Shown here in pieces: positions 36,737-45,529 of a stretch of DNA of 64,000 nt. Below the pieces are notes generated by a model. That model was not told the DNA's origin. It did not search any database and worked only from the letters and a program-made list of their open reading frames with translations. The stretch covers positions 399,501 to 463,500 of the forward strand of contig NZ_CP126115.1 of assembly GCF_030123505.1 (NCBI RefSeq), written 5' to 3'. Each line of letters begins with the position of its first letter. The stretch's first letter is position 1. Source of the stretch: Neobacillus sp. YX16. GTDB lineage: Bacteria; Bacillota; Bacilli; Bacillales; Cytobacillaceae. The position numbers and the translations under genes were made by a program.

Positions 36737-37744
36737 ATGGAACAAGTTAATCACCATACTAAAATTAATGCATCAGAAAATGCTGTCATTTGGTCACAAT
36801 ATGTTAATGACAGTTTGTCACGATGTATTCTTCGCTATATGTTACATGATGTAAAGGATGAAGATATTCGCGATTTACTGGAATTTGCCTTAGAATTATC
36901 AGAAACTCATTTAGAAAAAACGAAGCAATTCTTATCCTTAGAAAATCTTCCAATTCCAATAGGCTTTACAGACGAAGATGTCACAGTAGACGCTCCTAGT
37001 TTATTTACTGATACATTTAAGATTGTGTATTTACATATTATGACAATTCATGGGTTGACGAGATATGCTGGTGCCACTAGTGTTTGTATACGAGAGGATA
37101 TCAGAAAATACTTTATTGAATGTACTTCGCAATCATTGGAACTATATGATAGGGTAACTAGTGTTTCATTAAATAAGGGAATTATTAACAAACCTCCTAC
37201 TTTAAACAACCAACAAAAGATTGATTTTGTTAGGAAGCAAAATTATTTAACTGGTTGGTTCGGGAAACGTAGACCTATTAACGCAATTGAAATCAGTGGT
37301 GTGCATCTCAATATGCAGAAAACAATGGTGAAAATGGTATTGGAGTTAGGATTCAGTCAAGTTTGTCAATCTAAAGAGGTACGAGATTATATGGAACGTG
37401 CTCGTAAGCTTTGTATTAAACACTTTGATATTCTAAGTTCAGTGTTAAAAGAGGAGAATCTTCATGTTCCAAGGTTATTTGAAACAGAAGTAACAGATTC
37501 AACAGTTCCACCCTTTTCAGATAAACTTATGCTATTTCATATAGCGACACTGCTTTCTGCAGCAATTGCTTATTATAGTGAGGCATTATCAATGGGACAA
37601 AGAAGAGACCTAACGGCAGATTACGCACGAATGAATACCGAAATTGCCTTAATTGCTGAAGAGGGTATAAATCTATTAATAGAAAAGGGCTGGATGGAAC
37701 AACCTCCCTCTGCCACTGATCACGAAAGTTTGGCAAAGAATTAG
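36737..37744 (+). CDS. DUF3231 family protein
   Basis: A 335-aa all-helical protein made of two similar halves. Each half has a pattern like WSQYVNDSLSRCILRYMLHDV and FTDTFKIVYLHIMTIHGLTRY; the second has GVHLNMQKTMVKMVLELGFS and FSDKLMLFHIATLLSAAIAYY. This fits DUF3231, a Bacillales family with a ferritin-like four-helix look and unknown function. Start ATG with TAGGAGGGATGATAAA. Directly downstream lies an rpiA fragment. Confidence 0.8.
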   Translation: MEQVNHHTKINASENAVIWSQYVNDSLSRCILRYMLHDVKDEDIRDLLEFALELSETHLEKTKQFLSLENLPIPIGFTDEDVTVDAPSLFTDTFKIVYLHIMTIHGLTRYAGATSVCIREDIRKYFIECTSQSLELYDRVTSVSLNKGIINKPPTLNNQQKIDFVRKQNYLTGWFGKRRPINAIEISGVHLNMQKTMVKMVLELGFSQVCQSKEVRDYMERARKLCIKHFDILSSVLKEENLHVPRLFETEVTDSTVPPFSDKLMLFHIATLLSAAIAYYSEALSMGQRRDLTADYARMNTEIALIAEEGINLLIEKGWMEQPPSATDHESLAKN

Positions 37745-38249
37745 ATCAATAACGGAAGAATTGGCTAAAGAATTAGGCAATCCACTTATTAGCTTTAGTG
37801 AAATAGAAAGTATAGTTATTGCTATTGATGGAGCAGATGAAGTCAATTTAGAATTAGAACTAATCAAAGGTGATGACGGCGCACTTTTAAGAGAGAAAAT
37901 CATAGCGAGAGCAGCTAAAAAATTTATTGTTATAGCAGATTCATCTAAAAGGGTAGAGAAATTAGGTGCGTTTCGATTGCCTGTAGAAGTTATTCCGTTC
38001 GGTTATGAAATGACGGTAAAACATATTAGAGCCATTGGGTTAGTCCCAGAAATTCGATTAAACAGAGAAAATCCATTTATTACTGAAAATGGGAACTATA
38101 TTTTTGGCTGCGAAATTTCTGAGCACGTTCAACCTGAGAGGTTAGAACGAATGCTTAACGTGATACCGGGAGTAGTTGAAAATGGGTTATTTATTGGCAT
38201 GACTGACTTAGTTATCACTCTGAATCTAGAAAAAATGTTGTCATGTTAA
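37745..38249 (+). pseudogene. rpiA: 5'-truncated ribose-5-phosphate isomerase A
   Basis: Encodes the last two thirds of RpiA: SITEELAKELGNPLIS, then IAIDGADEVNLELELIKGDD and ALLREKI, KRVEKLGAFRLPVEVIPFG and the end GMTDLVITLN. The N-terminal phosphate-binding loop (about 75 residues) is absent. The usual KGGGGALL is KGDDGALL, a change at a conserved loop. It joins the DUF3231 stop with no gap, so a deletion probably removed the front. RpiA would serve the same pentose-phosphate branch as zwf and gnd. Confidence 0.8.
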
Positions 38250-38265
38250 GAAAGTAATTTCCTTT

Positions 38266-38297
38266 AGAGAGAGACTTTGGGTCCCTCTCTATTGTTT
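38266..38297 (+). terminator. terminator after the rpiA remnant
   Basis: TAGAGAGAGAC pairs with GGTCCCTCTCTA with one mismatch, then TTGTTTTATTA. Confidence 0.6.
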
Positions 38298-38299
38298 TA

Positions 38300-38575
38300 T
38301 TAAATCTTTACTATGATTCTACCTCTTGCTTGTCCATTTAAAATAGTAGGTAAGGTTTCAGGTAATTCTTCTAGTGTAATTTCTTTATTCACAGTTTCAG
38401 AAAGAGTAGAAGGTATTAAATCGGTTGCCATTCCATTCCAAAGGTCTTGTCTAACATGAATTGGACAAGACTGCAGTAATACCTGCAGTCCCCAAAATCA
38501 TTGATTCCATCAACGTAAAATTTTCAGGTAAAGGGACAATCCAATCACCAGGAATGCGGGCAATTCTTTAACTCC
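38300..38575 (-). pseudogene. remnant of a YhdH/AcuI-type quinone oxidoreductase
   Basis: On the minus strand the frame reads IPGDWIVPLPENFTLMESMI, then LGTAGITAVLSNSC. After a deletion it resumes in another frame with TLEELPETLPTILNGQARGR and stops at 38300. These are the middle and the C-terminus of medium-chain zinc-independent reductases such as YhdH/AcuI. The catalytic N-terminus and most of the cofactor domain are lost. An HxlR-type promoter (38614-38682) points at it. Confidence 0.7.
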
Positions 38576-38613
38576 TTTCTTGAACAGCAGAATAGAATTA
38601 TATACTTACCGCT

Positions 38614-38682
38614 AATATATAACGTATGGAAGTATATTACAAGTACAGGCTTTTATTTTATATAGTGAAAAAAGTATACTGT
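38614..38682 (-). promoter_or_regulatory. HxlR-type site facing the YhdH-like remnant
   Basis: On the minus strand ACAGTATACTTTTTT, CACTATATAAAATAAAA, then GCCTGTACTT (38641-38650), exactly 21 nt, then TATATT (38614-38619). Three bases differ from the GTGCGTACTT core. The site lies between the remnant and hxlR and could also serve hxlR autoregulation; a TATAAT for rightward hxlR lies at 38687. Confidence 0.65.
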
Positions 38683-38712
38683 GGGTTATAATAAATATGG
38701 AGGTGATGTGAA

Positions 38713-39078
38713 ATGTCGCGAATGCAGGATAAGATGTTTAATTGTGAAAAAGAATTAACTCTTTCCGTTATCGGTGGTAAATGGAAGATGCTTATACTAT
38801 GGCATCTAGGAAAAGAGGGAACGAAGCGATTTGGTGAACTGAAAGCTCTTATGCCAGGGATCACGCAGAGAATGCTAGTTAATCAATTGCGAGAACTGGA
38901 AGAAGACTTGATTGTAAAACGCGTAGTCTATCCCGTGGTTCCTCCAAAAGTAGAATACTCCCTTACTGAACAAGGAAGAAGCTTGATGCCGATTCTCGAT
39001 GCTATGTATAACTGGGGAAAAGATTATATGGAAACTGCTGGGTTGAATCCTTTAGTAAGACAAGAGTCGATTAGGTAA
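38713..39078 (+). CDS. hxlR: HxlR, activator of the formaldehyde-fixing operon
   Basis: A 121-aa winged-helix regulator, founding member type of the HxlR family. Starts [20 protein letters not shown] and has [39 protein letters not shown] (recognition helix) and [13 protein letters not shown]. The N-terminal Cys11 corresponds to the conserved formaldehyde-reactive cysteine of this family. The resemblance to B. subtilis HxlR is very strong. GGAGGTGATGTGAA precedes ATG. It likely activates hxlAB about 6 kb away and the other promoters with the shared site. Confidence 0.93.
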   Translation: MSRMQDKMFNCEKELTLSVIGGKWKMLILWHLGKEGTKRFGELKALMPGITQRMLVNQLRELEEDLIVKRVVYPVVPPKVEYSLTEQGRSLMPILDAMYNWGKDYMETAGLNPLVRQESIR

Positions 39079-39095
39079 ATTTTAACTGGTAATCT

Positions 39096-39130
39096 AAGGT
39101 TGACTCCGGCCAAGGGGGTCAACCTCTTTT
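39096..39130 (+). terminator. terminator of hxlR
   Basis: AAGGTTGAC pairs with GTCAACCT and is followed by CTTTTC. Confidence 0.7.
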
Positions 39131-39139
39131 CATGATAAT

Positions 39140-40231
39140 TTAATAATTATTTTTAGTGTTTTGTAATGCCTCAAAATAAAGCTGATAATTAACTTTTATT
39201 TTCATTTTTCCCCATGCGGCTAACCATACCTTTTCGCTGATGGGTTTGGAAAAGGGGCTAAGGGTGTGTGTCCCGATTTGAAGAGGATCCACCTTCAGAT
39301 CTCGCATTTTTTTTATGAGGTCCGTAGTTTTCATTTCTAATTCAGTTTCAATTTCCTTCTGAAGCTGCATCAGTTCATTTCCGTTGAGGATATTTTTATT
39401 ACCTTGATATTCCTCAATTCTTCCATTTAGTTTAACGTTTATTGTAACTAGGGAAAGATTTTTATCTAAATCCACATTTACTCTTGAGCGTAGACGTCCA
39501 ATAACCACATCTAATTTGGGTATTGGAAAAAACTTCAAATAGTGATCATTGTCAAGAAGTTGAAATATTTGATCTTCGGTACTTGTGACCGTTTCTATTA
39601 ATTTATCATTGCTAAAAAAAGCAGTACCCTCGTAAGTAAAGTTATCTTTCGCTACTTTGAAAACAGGAAGAACGGGATCTGAAAATGGTGAAAACAGCAT
39701 ATTTTTATATTCATGCAAATTGACAATGGTCATTTCACCTTGTCTTTTCCTCTCATAGTGTCTTAGCATCCGATACAGGTAATAATCAAGGTACTCTTGC
39801 TTCTTTGCTTGTCTGTTAATATATTCGTCAAAATTACCTTTAACGATTACTAAATACATTCGTTGCGAAATATCATAGTCTGTCAATAGCGTGTTAATCA
39901 ACTGAATAATCCCTTGTTTCGCTAATTCCTCATGAATTAAAAAATAACGGAGTTGTCCAACCTTCAATTCACGATAATATCTTAAATTAAAGTCTTTTCC
40001 TCCCTGTTTAAGGAGATCAACTTCTAGTGTTAATAAGCTTTTTGGCTCATTTACTAATGGAGGGACTAATGTACTCATTTTTATTTTTCTTTTTTCGCCT
40101 TTACTAATTGACCAAAAAGTGACAGGGGCAATATCTTCAATTGTGTTGTTCTCAACAAATGGGGCACATCCTGGAATCATGACTAATGAAACAAAGATTC
40201 CCCAAACAAAAAGCATTTTCTTTCGCCTCAT
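39140..40231 (-). CDS. spore germination lipoprotein, GerC type (operon 2)
   Basis: About 363 aa with an N-terminal signal (MRRKKMLFVWGIFVSLVMIP) and lipobox IPGC. A GerC-like body follows, with KVGQLRYFLIHEELAKQGI near the middle and DLKVDPLQIGTHTLSPF near the end. ATG at 40231 overlaps the end of the GerB gene (ATGA), so translation is coupled. It is divergent from typical GerC, and the A-B-C order differs from operon 1 (A-C-B). Confidence 0.85.
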   Translation of the reverse strand: MRRKKMLFVWGIFVSLVMIPGCAPFVENNTIEDIAPVTFWSISKGEKRKIKMSTLVPPLVNEPKSLLTLEVDLLKQGGKDFNLRYYRELKVGQLRYFLIHEELAKQGIIQLINTLLTDYDISQRMYLVIVKGNFDEYINRQAKKQEYLDYYLYRMLRHYERKRQGEMTIVNLHEYKNMLFSPFSDPVLPVFKVAKDNFTYEGTAFFSNDKLIETVTSTEDQIFQLLDNDHYLKFFPIPKLDVVIGRLRSRVNVDLDKNLSLVTINVKLNGRIEEYQGNKNILNGNELMQLQKEIETELEMKTTDLIKKMRDLKVDPLQIGTHTLSPFSKPISEKVWLAAWGKMKIKVNYQLYFEALQNTKNNY

Positions 40232-41349
40232 GCTTTTACACGCCTTTTTAGCTTTGTCAAAAGGAGCAAGAATGTTGGGACGATAAAGTAAGTTATTCCA
40301 CTTAACCAAATTTGAATATTCAGGAGAATATTTTGTTCCGCTTCAATGGACCAAATCCAATTATTCACAATTACAAAGCAGAGAAATAACATAATACAAG
40401 TGACAGCAAAACCCATACGTGAAGGTTGGGTACTTGTTTTTTTTAGGATGATTCTTGTAGCCCCATATATACATAACAAGAAAATTGATATAGCAAACAC
40501 CAATAAAAACATATGTAGTGAAATCAGGATAATATCCAGTCGTTCAAACATGGGAGATTGTAAGTATCGAATCATATGAATAATAGGGTATTTACTTTTA
40601 CTTAAATAATTTGAACCGAAAAAGAATAAACTCGCAATAAACAATAGCAAATACTCTGAAGTAGAAAGAGCATTCGCATAGGTTAAATATTTACGCATTT
40701 TTTGTTGTGGTTTGATCCAAGGAATTAAACAGATTAAATACTCTGGTCCTGAATATGAAGACCAAATGAGTAACAATCCTTTCCATGAATCAGTTGTCCA
40801 ATTTGTTGGTATCAAGGGATACAAATCATGTAATGCAGCGATTGGTGGAATAAAAAAGGGATAATATAAAAAAATTATCCAAAAAACACATAAAAAAACA
40901 ATTACCACAAACCGTATGGTATTCTTCATTCCTAGTGAAGCAACATAGGAGCTCGTAAGAAGAATGAATAAAATAATCCAAATTGAATTCATTGATGGGA
41001 AAATAAAATCATGAATGACTTCTAAGTATCCGAGTGTAATCACCGTTATTTTGATTAGTATCAATATAAGGCCTATAAAAGTCAAAAGCCTTACCATTCG
41101 AACACCAAAAAGCTCTACAAAACCTTGATATCCCTTTTTAGCATAATTTGATTCTAGCCATTTGCATAACAGCCATATATTGAGTTGGGAAAAGACTGCC
41201 ATTGCAACAATGCCCCAAATCATAAACGGGTGTAATAAGTAGGTAGGCATTAAAAAAAATAGGTAAAGCATTTGGAAACGGTTGACGATGAAAAAGGCAT
41301 AGATTCCGTCAAATTTAGATGATTTATCAAATAAGGAAAATGTGGTCAA
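40228..41349 (-). CDS. spore germination protein, GerB type (operon 2)
   Basis: A 373-aa integral membrane protein with about ten spans (FMIWGIVAMAVFSQLNIWLL, FIGLILILIKITVITLGYL, and so on) and SSYSGPEYLICLIPWI in the middle, as in GerAB/YndE-like permeases. Start TTG at 41349 with AAGGATGTGA upstream; it lies 7 nt after the GerA stop. Second of three genes. Confidence 0.85.
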   Translation of the reverse strand: MTTFSLFDKSSKFDGIYAFFIVNRFQMLYLFFLMPTYLLHPFMIWGIVAMAVFSQLNIWLLCKWLESNYAKKGYQGFVELFGVRMVRLLTFIGLILILIKITVITLGYLEVIHDFIFPSMNSIWIILFILLTSSYVASLGMKNTIRFVVIVFLCVFWIIFLYYPFFIPPIAALHDLYPLIPTNWTTDSWKGLLLIWSSYSGPEYLICLIPWIKPQQKMRKYLTYANALSTSEYLLLFIASLFFFGSNYLSKSKYPIIHMIRYLQSPMFERLDIILISLHMFLLVFAISIFLLCIYGATRIILKKTSTQPSRMGFAVTCIMLFLCFVIVNNWIWSIEAEQNILLNIQIWLSGITYFIVPTFLLLLTKLKRRVKA

Positions 41350-41356
41350 CTTTGAA

Positions 41357-42838
41357 TCACATCCTTCGTTTGTATCTCCATTTCTGTAAAGGGTGTAAAT
41401 GATCCGGACGGGATTTCATTTTTGTTAAAGGCCCTCTAATAAAGAGATCGATCCAGTCCTTCCAGTAAAATGGAGCGACGGGTGAAAAATAGGGTTGTTT
41501 TAAGGAAGTAAGACCATTTAGATGTGCCAAAATGGCAACAGCTCCCATGGCAATGCCAAAAACACCAAAAATGGATGAAAGGAGAAGAAAACCAAATTGA
41601 ATGAGTGTATTTGCCTTCGTCATCAAATAGTTTGGTACTAAAAATGAGGAGATGGTTGAAATACAAACTAATACAATTAATACTTTGCCCGCAAAACCCG
41701 CTTGAACCGCTGCTTGACCGATAACTATACCACCAATCACCCCTAAGGTTTGACTTGATTTGGTCGGCATCCGTAAACTCGCTTCTTTTATGATTTCAAG
41801 AATAGTTAACATCAGTATTGCTTCCCAAAATGGTGTAAAAGGTAGTTTACTTCTAGATTCCGCTAAAACAAATAGTATTTGTAAGGGGATCATTTGATAA
41901 TGGTGGGTTGTTAGTGCAACATAAAATGGTATCAGTGCGACGGACAGAAAAAAGCTTAAATATCGAATAACTCTTAAAAAACTTGCAACCGGCCAACGAT
42001 TAATATAATCCTCTGGTGATTGGAAAAGGTGAAAAAAGGTGATTGGTGCAATTAATACAAACGGTGTGTTCTCTACCAAGATAGTTAATTTACCGAGCCC
42101 TAAGGAATAAGCACAAACATCTGGGCGGTCAGTTTGTTGGAATTGTGGAAAAATACTGTGATGATGTTCCTCCATAAATGCCGCAACCTGGGATGAATCG
42201 AAAAATAAATCAAAGTTAATTTCAGAAATTTTCTTTCTTGCTATTGATATATATTCAGGATTGGTTAACCCGTCTATGTACATTAGGACAACCGTTGTTT
42301 CACTTAATGAACCTATTTTATATTTCTCTGTTTTTAATTCAGTAATAGGAAGTCTTCTGCGTATGAGGGTGATATTTGGTTCTAATTGTTCAGTGAAACT
42401 ATCTTTTGCACCGTATAAAATTGTTTCTGTTTCAGAGGTTTCAATCCCCCTACCTAATTCGTTAGGAAGAGGAATGACCAACCATTGTTCTTGGATACAA
42501 TCATTCAGAAGTACAGCACCGGTGAGGAGTGATTTCTGTGCCTCTTCAAGTAATTGGATCTTCATTACTTTAGGTGTGGCTATGCTTTCGTAAATCATGG
42601 CATGTGGACATTGGATAACAGGTTCTATTATCGATTCATTCAAACGATCCTGGTCAATTAAGGTTCTTAAATAGATTAAGACAACTTTTTGATCGTTAAG
42701 TGTAGTGCGTTCGATTATCTCTACATCGTCCATATTGTTTAAAACCTGTTTTAGAGAGTCTAATGATATCTTCCTTGGCACAGGTTTTTGTGTGTCACTA
42801 CTATCATTAGCAATGCTTTTACCCTTTTTCCAAAACAT
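41357..42838 (-). CDS. spore germination protein, GerA type (operon 2)
   Basis: A roughly 493-aa A-subunit of a germinant receptor. It has KIGSLSETTVVLMYIDGLTN, a membrane part with FWEAILMLTILEIIKEASLR, and the conserved LRMPTKSSQTLGVIGGIVIG. ATG at 42838 has GAGGG 6 nt upstream; the ATG at 42844 touches it. Clearly diverged from operon 1, so the two receptors probably sense different nutrients. Confidence 0.9.
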   Translation of the reverse strand: MFWKKGKSIANDSSDTQKPVPRKISLDSLKQVLNNMDDVEIIERTTLNDQKVVLIYLRTLIDQDRLNESIIEPVIQCPHAMIYESIATPKVMKIQLLEEAQKSLLTGAVLLNDCIQEQWLVIPLPNELGRGIETSETETILYGAKDSFTEQLEPNITLIRRRLPITELKTEKYKIGSLSETTVVLMYIDGLTNPEYISIARKKISEINFDLFFDSSQVAAFMEEHHHSIFPQFQQTDRPDVCAYSLGLGKLTILVENTPFVLIAPITFFHLFQSPEDYINRWPVASFLRVIRYLSFFLSVALIPFYVALTTHHYQMIPLQILFVLAESRSKLPFTPFWEAILMLTILEIIKEASLRMPTKSSQTLGVIGGIVIGQAAVQAGFAGKVLIVLVCISTISSFLVPNYLMTKANTLIQFGFLLLSSIFGVFGIAMGAVAILAHLNGLTSLKQPYFSPVAPFYWKDWIDLFIRGPLTKMKSRPDHLHPLQKWRYKRRM

Positions 42839-42972
42839 TAACATCCCTCACTGATATAAGCTGCCATTTGTTCACTATAGAAAAAGTGTAATGGTAATTC
42901 TTCCTTTTAGTATGAAAAAGAAAAGATTATTTTATACTAATAAAATAAGGTAGGGGAAACTATATAAATTTT

Positions 42973-43042
42973 ACAGTATATTTTTTTACACTATGTAATG
43001 AAAAAGTGCGTACTTGTTCAAATTTTTCATTTCGCTAATAAT
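42973..43042 (+). promoter_or_regulatory. HxlR-type activator site and promoter of the nitrilase-GNAT operon
   Basis: ACAGTATATTTTTTT, CACTATGTAATGAAAAA, GTGCGTACTT (43006-43015), exactly 21 nt, then AATAAT (-10, 43037-43042). The upstream TAT and the core TAC lie 32 bp apart as at hxlAB. This places the operon in the same predicted regulon as formaldehyde fixation. Confidence 0.72.
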
Positions 43043-43082
43043 AGGATTAAATGATTATGACAAATAGAAAGTAGGGGATTGT

Positions 43083-43946
43083 ATGCAAATGAGAGTATCA
43101 GCCGTTCAGTATTATCTTCATACCATTAGCTCTTTTAAAGAGTTTGCAGACCAGGTGGAGCATTATATAAAAACAGCAGAAGAATTCGGATCCGAATTTA
43201 TCATCTTCCCTGAATTTTTCACTACTCAACTTATGTCCATTGGCAACGATAAAGGGGAAGCATTAACCATCCAAGAATTACCTGATTATACTGATCAGTA
43301 CCGGTCGTTATTTATCGAACTTGCCAAACAATATAAGATGCACATTATAGGTGGAACACATGTGATCCGTAAGGGTGATCGCCTTTATAACGTTGCTCAT
43401 ATGTTTTACCCGGATGGAAGAGTGGTGGAACAAGCGAAACTTCATATAACTCCAACAGAGGTACATGAGTGGAATATGAGTCCCGGAGACGGTCTGGAAG
43501 TTTTCGAGACTGAAAAAGGGAAAATTGCTATGTTAACGTGCTATGACATTGAATTTCCGGAAATCGTTCGTATGGCAAAGGCAAAAGGAGCAGATGTCAT
43601 TTTCTGTCCATCATGTACAGACGATCGCCACGGCTTTCACCGTGTTCGTTACACAAGTCATGCAAGAGCCATCGAAAATCAAGTCTATGTTGTCACAACT
43701 GGTACGGTCGGTGCGCTGCCAACCGTTGATTTCATGCGTGCCAATTTTGGCCAGGCAGTTGTCATCACACCAAATGACATTCCATTCCCGCCAAAAGGGA
43801 TTTTGGTAGAAGGTGAGATTAATCAGGATATGATCGTTACAGCAGACTTGAATTTAGAGCTATTATATCAAGTTCGTGAAAAAGGATCGGTGACCACATG
43901 GCGTGACCGACGTACAGATCTTTACCCAGATTGGGAAACAAAATAA
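43083..43946 (+). CDS. carbon-nitrogen hydrolase (nitrilase superfamily)
   Basis: A 287-aa amidase/nitrilase-type hydrolase of C-N bonds. The triad is visible: Glu44 in FPEFF, Lys119 in AKLHITP and Cys153 in LTCYDIEFPE. A second helper Glu lies in EVHEWN. It resembles the hydrolase half of B. subtilis YhcX, where a nitrilase domain is fused to a GNAT domain; here the acetyltransferases follow as separate genes. GTAGGGG precedes ATG. Substrate unknown; an N-formyl or formamide-like amide would fit the predicted formaldehyde control, but that is speculation. Confidence 0.87.
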   Translation: MQMRVSAVQYYLHTISSFKEFADQVEHYIKTAEEFGSEFIIFPEFFTTQLMSIGNDKGEALTIQELPDYTDQYRSLFIELAKQYKMHIIGGTHVIRKGDRLYNVAHMFYPDGRVVEQAKLHITPTEVHEWNMSPGDGLEVFETEKGKIAMLTCYDIEFPEIVRMAKAKGADVIFCPSCTDDRHGFHRVRYTSHARAIENQVYVVTTGTVGALPTVDFMRANFGQAVVITPNDIPFPPKGILVEGEINQDMIVTADLNLELLYQVREKGSVTTWRDRRTDLYPDWETK

Positions 43947-43977
43947 GCTGATTTATCAATGAAATGGGGGACTCCTC

Positions 43978-44649
43978 ATGTATCGAAAAGAATTTTTCGT
44001 TTTTGACCAAGACAAACCTGTTCCAGTTGTCATCCGAAATTATGAAAAGAAGGACTTTCCTGACTTAATTCGTATTCAACAAGAAAGCTTTCCTCCTCCA
44101 TTTCCATCTGAATTATGGTGGAATGAAGAGCAACTAAATAATCATGTGACTCTTTTTCCACAGGGAGCTTTATGTATCGAAGTGGATGGTGAAATAGCTG
44201 GGTCTATGACTGGACTTCTTGTCGAATTTGATCCTCAACATCCAGAACATTCCTGGGAAGAAATAACGGATAATGGCTATATCCGGAACCACAACCCTAA
44301 AGGGAATACCTTATACGTTGTCGATATAGGTGTCCGTCCATCTTTTCGAAAGTTAGGTTTAGGCAAGTGGTTGATGTTTTCTATGTATGATGTTGTTGTT
44401 CATTTGGGGTTGGAAAGACTGCTTGGTGGGGGTAGGATGCCAGGTTATCACAAACATGCGAATGAAAAGTCACCTGAACAATATATAGATGCTGTGGTAA
44501 AAGGGGAGCTGAAGGATCCAGTTATCACTTTTCTCCTACGTTGCGGCCGTACACCAGTAAAAGTAGTAGCAAATTATTTAGAGGATGAAGAATCGTATAA
44601 TTATGGCACGCTAATGGAATGGAAAAATCCGTTTTCCCATTCAAAATAA
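43978..44649 (+). CDS. GNAT-family N-acetyltransferase
   Basis: A 223-aa GCN5-related acetyltransferase. The acetyl-CoA site is VVDIGVRPSFRKLGLGKWLM (R-x2-G-x-G/A type), and GGGRMPGYHKHANE follows, as in the YhcX-like group. It is 31 nt downstream of the nitrilase gene with TGGGGGACTCCTC before ATG. Probably modifies an amine produced or consumed by the hydrolase. Confidence 0.85.
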   Translation: MYRKEFFVFDQDKPVPVVIRNYEKKDFPDLIRIQQESFPPPFPSELWWNEEQLNNHVTLFPQGALCIEVDGEIAGSMTGLLVEFDPQHPEHSWEEITDNGYIRNHNPKGNTLYVVDIGVRPSFRKLGLGKWLMFSMYDVVVHLGLERLLGGGRMPGYHKHANEKSPEQYIDAVVKGELKDPVITFLLRCGRTPVKVVANYLEDEESYNYGTLMEWKNPFSHSK

Positions 44650-44667
44650 AGAAAAGGAGATGATCCA

Positions 44668-45339
44668 ATGGAATATAGTAGAATTACCAATATCAACGAT
44701 CCGTTATTTAAACAAATGCATCAATTAATGCAAGATGTGTTCCCCCCAGAAGAAGTACTAGAATTTGATCTTTGGAAAGAACCGTTAGAAGATCCAGGTA
44801 TCCGTGTTTTTGTCGCTGTTCATGAAGGAAAAGTAGTGGGCGCAACTGAGTACCGTTATTATGAAGACTTTAATGTAGCAATGACGGATTTTACAATTAT
44901 TGGCCAAGCAGGCTTGGGCATCGGTCCATTTTTAGCGAATAAAAGACTAGAAGACCTGAATGAATTAGCAGCAGCGAATGGGAAGAAACTGATGGGTATG
45001 TTTGCTGAAATCTATGACCCATATCGTGTAGAGCATTATGAATTTGGCGGTGTTAAGCCGATGGATCCTTATGTTCGTCGTGAAGTGCTGGCACACCTTG
45101 GATACAAACGTCTGGATTTTCCATATGTTCACCCGTCCTGGAACAATGATGGAGAAGCTGTAACTGGTCTAGACCTATGTTTCCTCCCAATGGATGGAGA
45201 AAGGAATGAACTGCAAACAGACTTAATAGTGAAATTTTTGAAACGCTATTATACCGTCTTATCAAATAAACCAGAGACTTGGTATTCAATGAGTGAAAAC
45301 TTAGAAGCAAAAGAAAAAGTGGCATTATTATATTTTTAA
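44668..45339 (+). CDS. GNAT-like acetyltransferase
   Basis: A 223-aa protein starting MEYSRITNINDPLFKQMHQL. It has VAVHEGKVVGATEYRYYED (core beta strands), then IGQAGLGIGPFLANKRLEDL as a divergent CoA-binding segment, and REVLAHLGYKRLDFPYVHPSW. Third gene of the operon, 18 nt after the second, AAAGGAGATGATCC before ATG. The canonical Q/R-x2-G-x-G/A motif is blurred, so acetyl-CoA use is likely but not certain. Confidence 0.75.
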   Translation: MEYSRITNINDPLFKQMHQLMQDVFPPEEVLEFDLWKEPLEDPGIRVFVAVHEGKVVGATEYRYYEDFNVAMTDFTIIGQAGLGIGPFLANKRLEDLNELAAANGKKLMGMFAEIYDPYRVEHYEFGGVKPMDPYVRREVLAHLGYKRLDFPYVHPSWNNDGEAVTGLDLCFLPMDGERNELQTDLIVKFLKRYYTVLSNKPETWYSMSENLEAKEKVALLYF

Positions 45340-45346
45340 TGATGGA

Positions 45347-45398
45347 AAAGCTTGCTGATTAAGTCGAAGTTTAGACTAAAGTCGGCAAGCTTTTTTTG
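45347..45398 (+). terminator. terminator of the nitrilase-GNAT operon
   Basis: AAAGCTTGC pairs with GCAAGCTTT around an inner imperfect stem, followed by TTTTTG. Confidence 0.8.
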
Positions 45399-45529
45399 TA
45401 AAAAGAGAGAAATATGAAAAAAGTTCATTTATTACAAAAATGTGAACAAAAAACCAGTTTTGTCACGTCTAATTCCTTTAGAGGGTTCGTTATCTATATC
45501 GGACAATTTAAAAGTGAGAGAGGTAAAAA

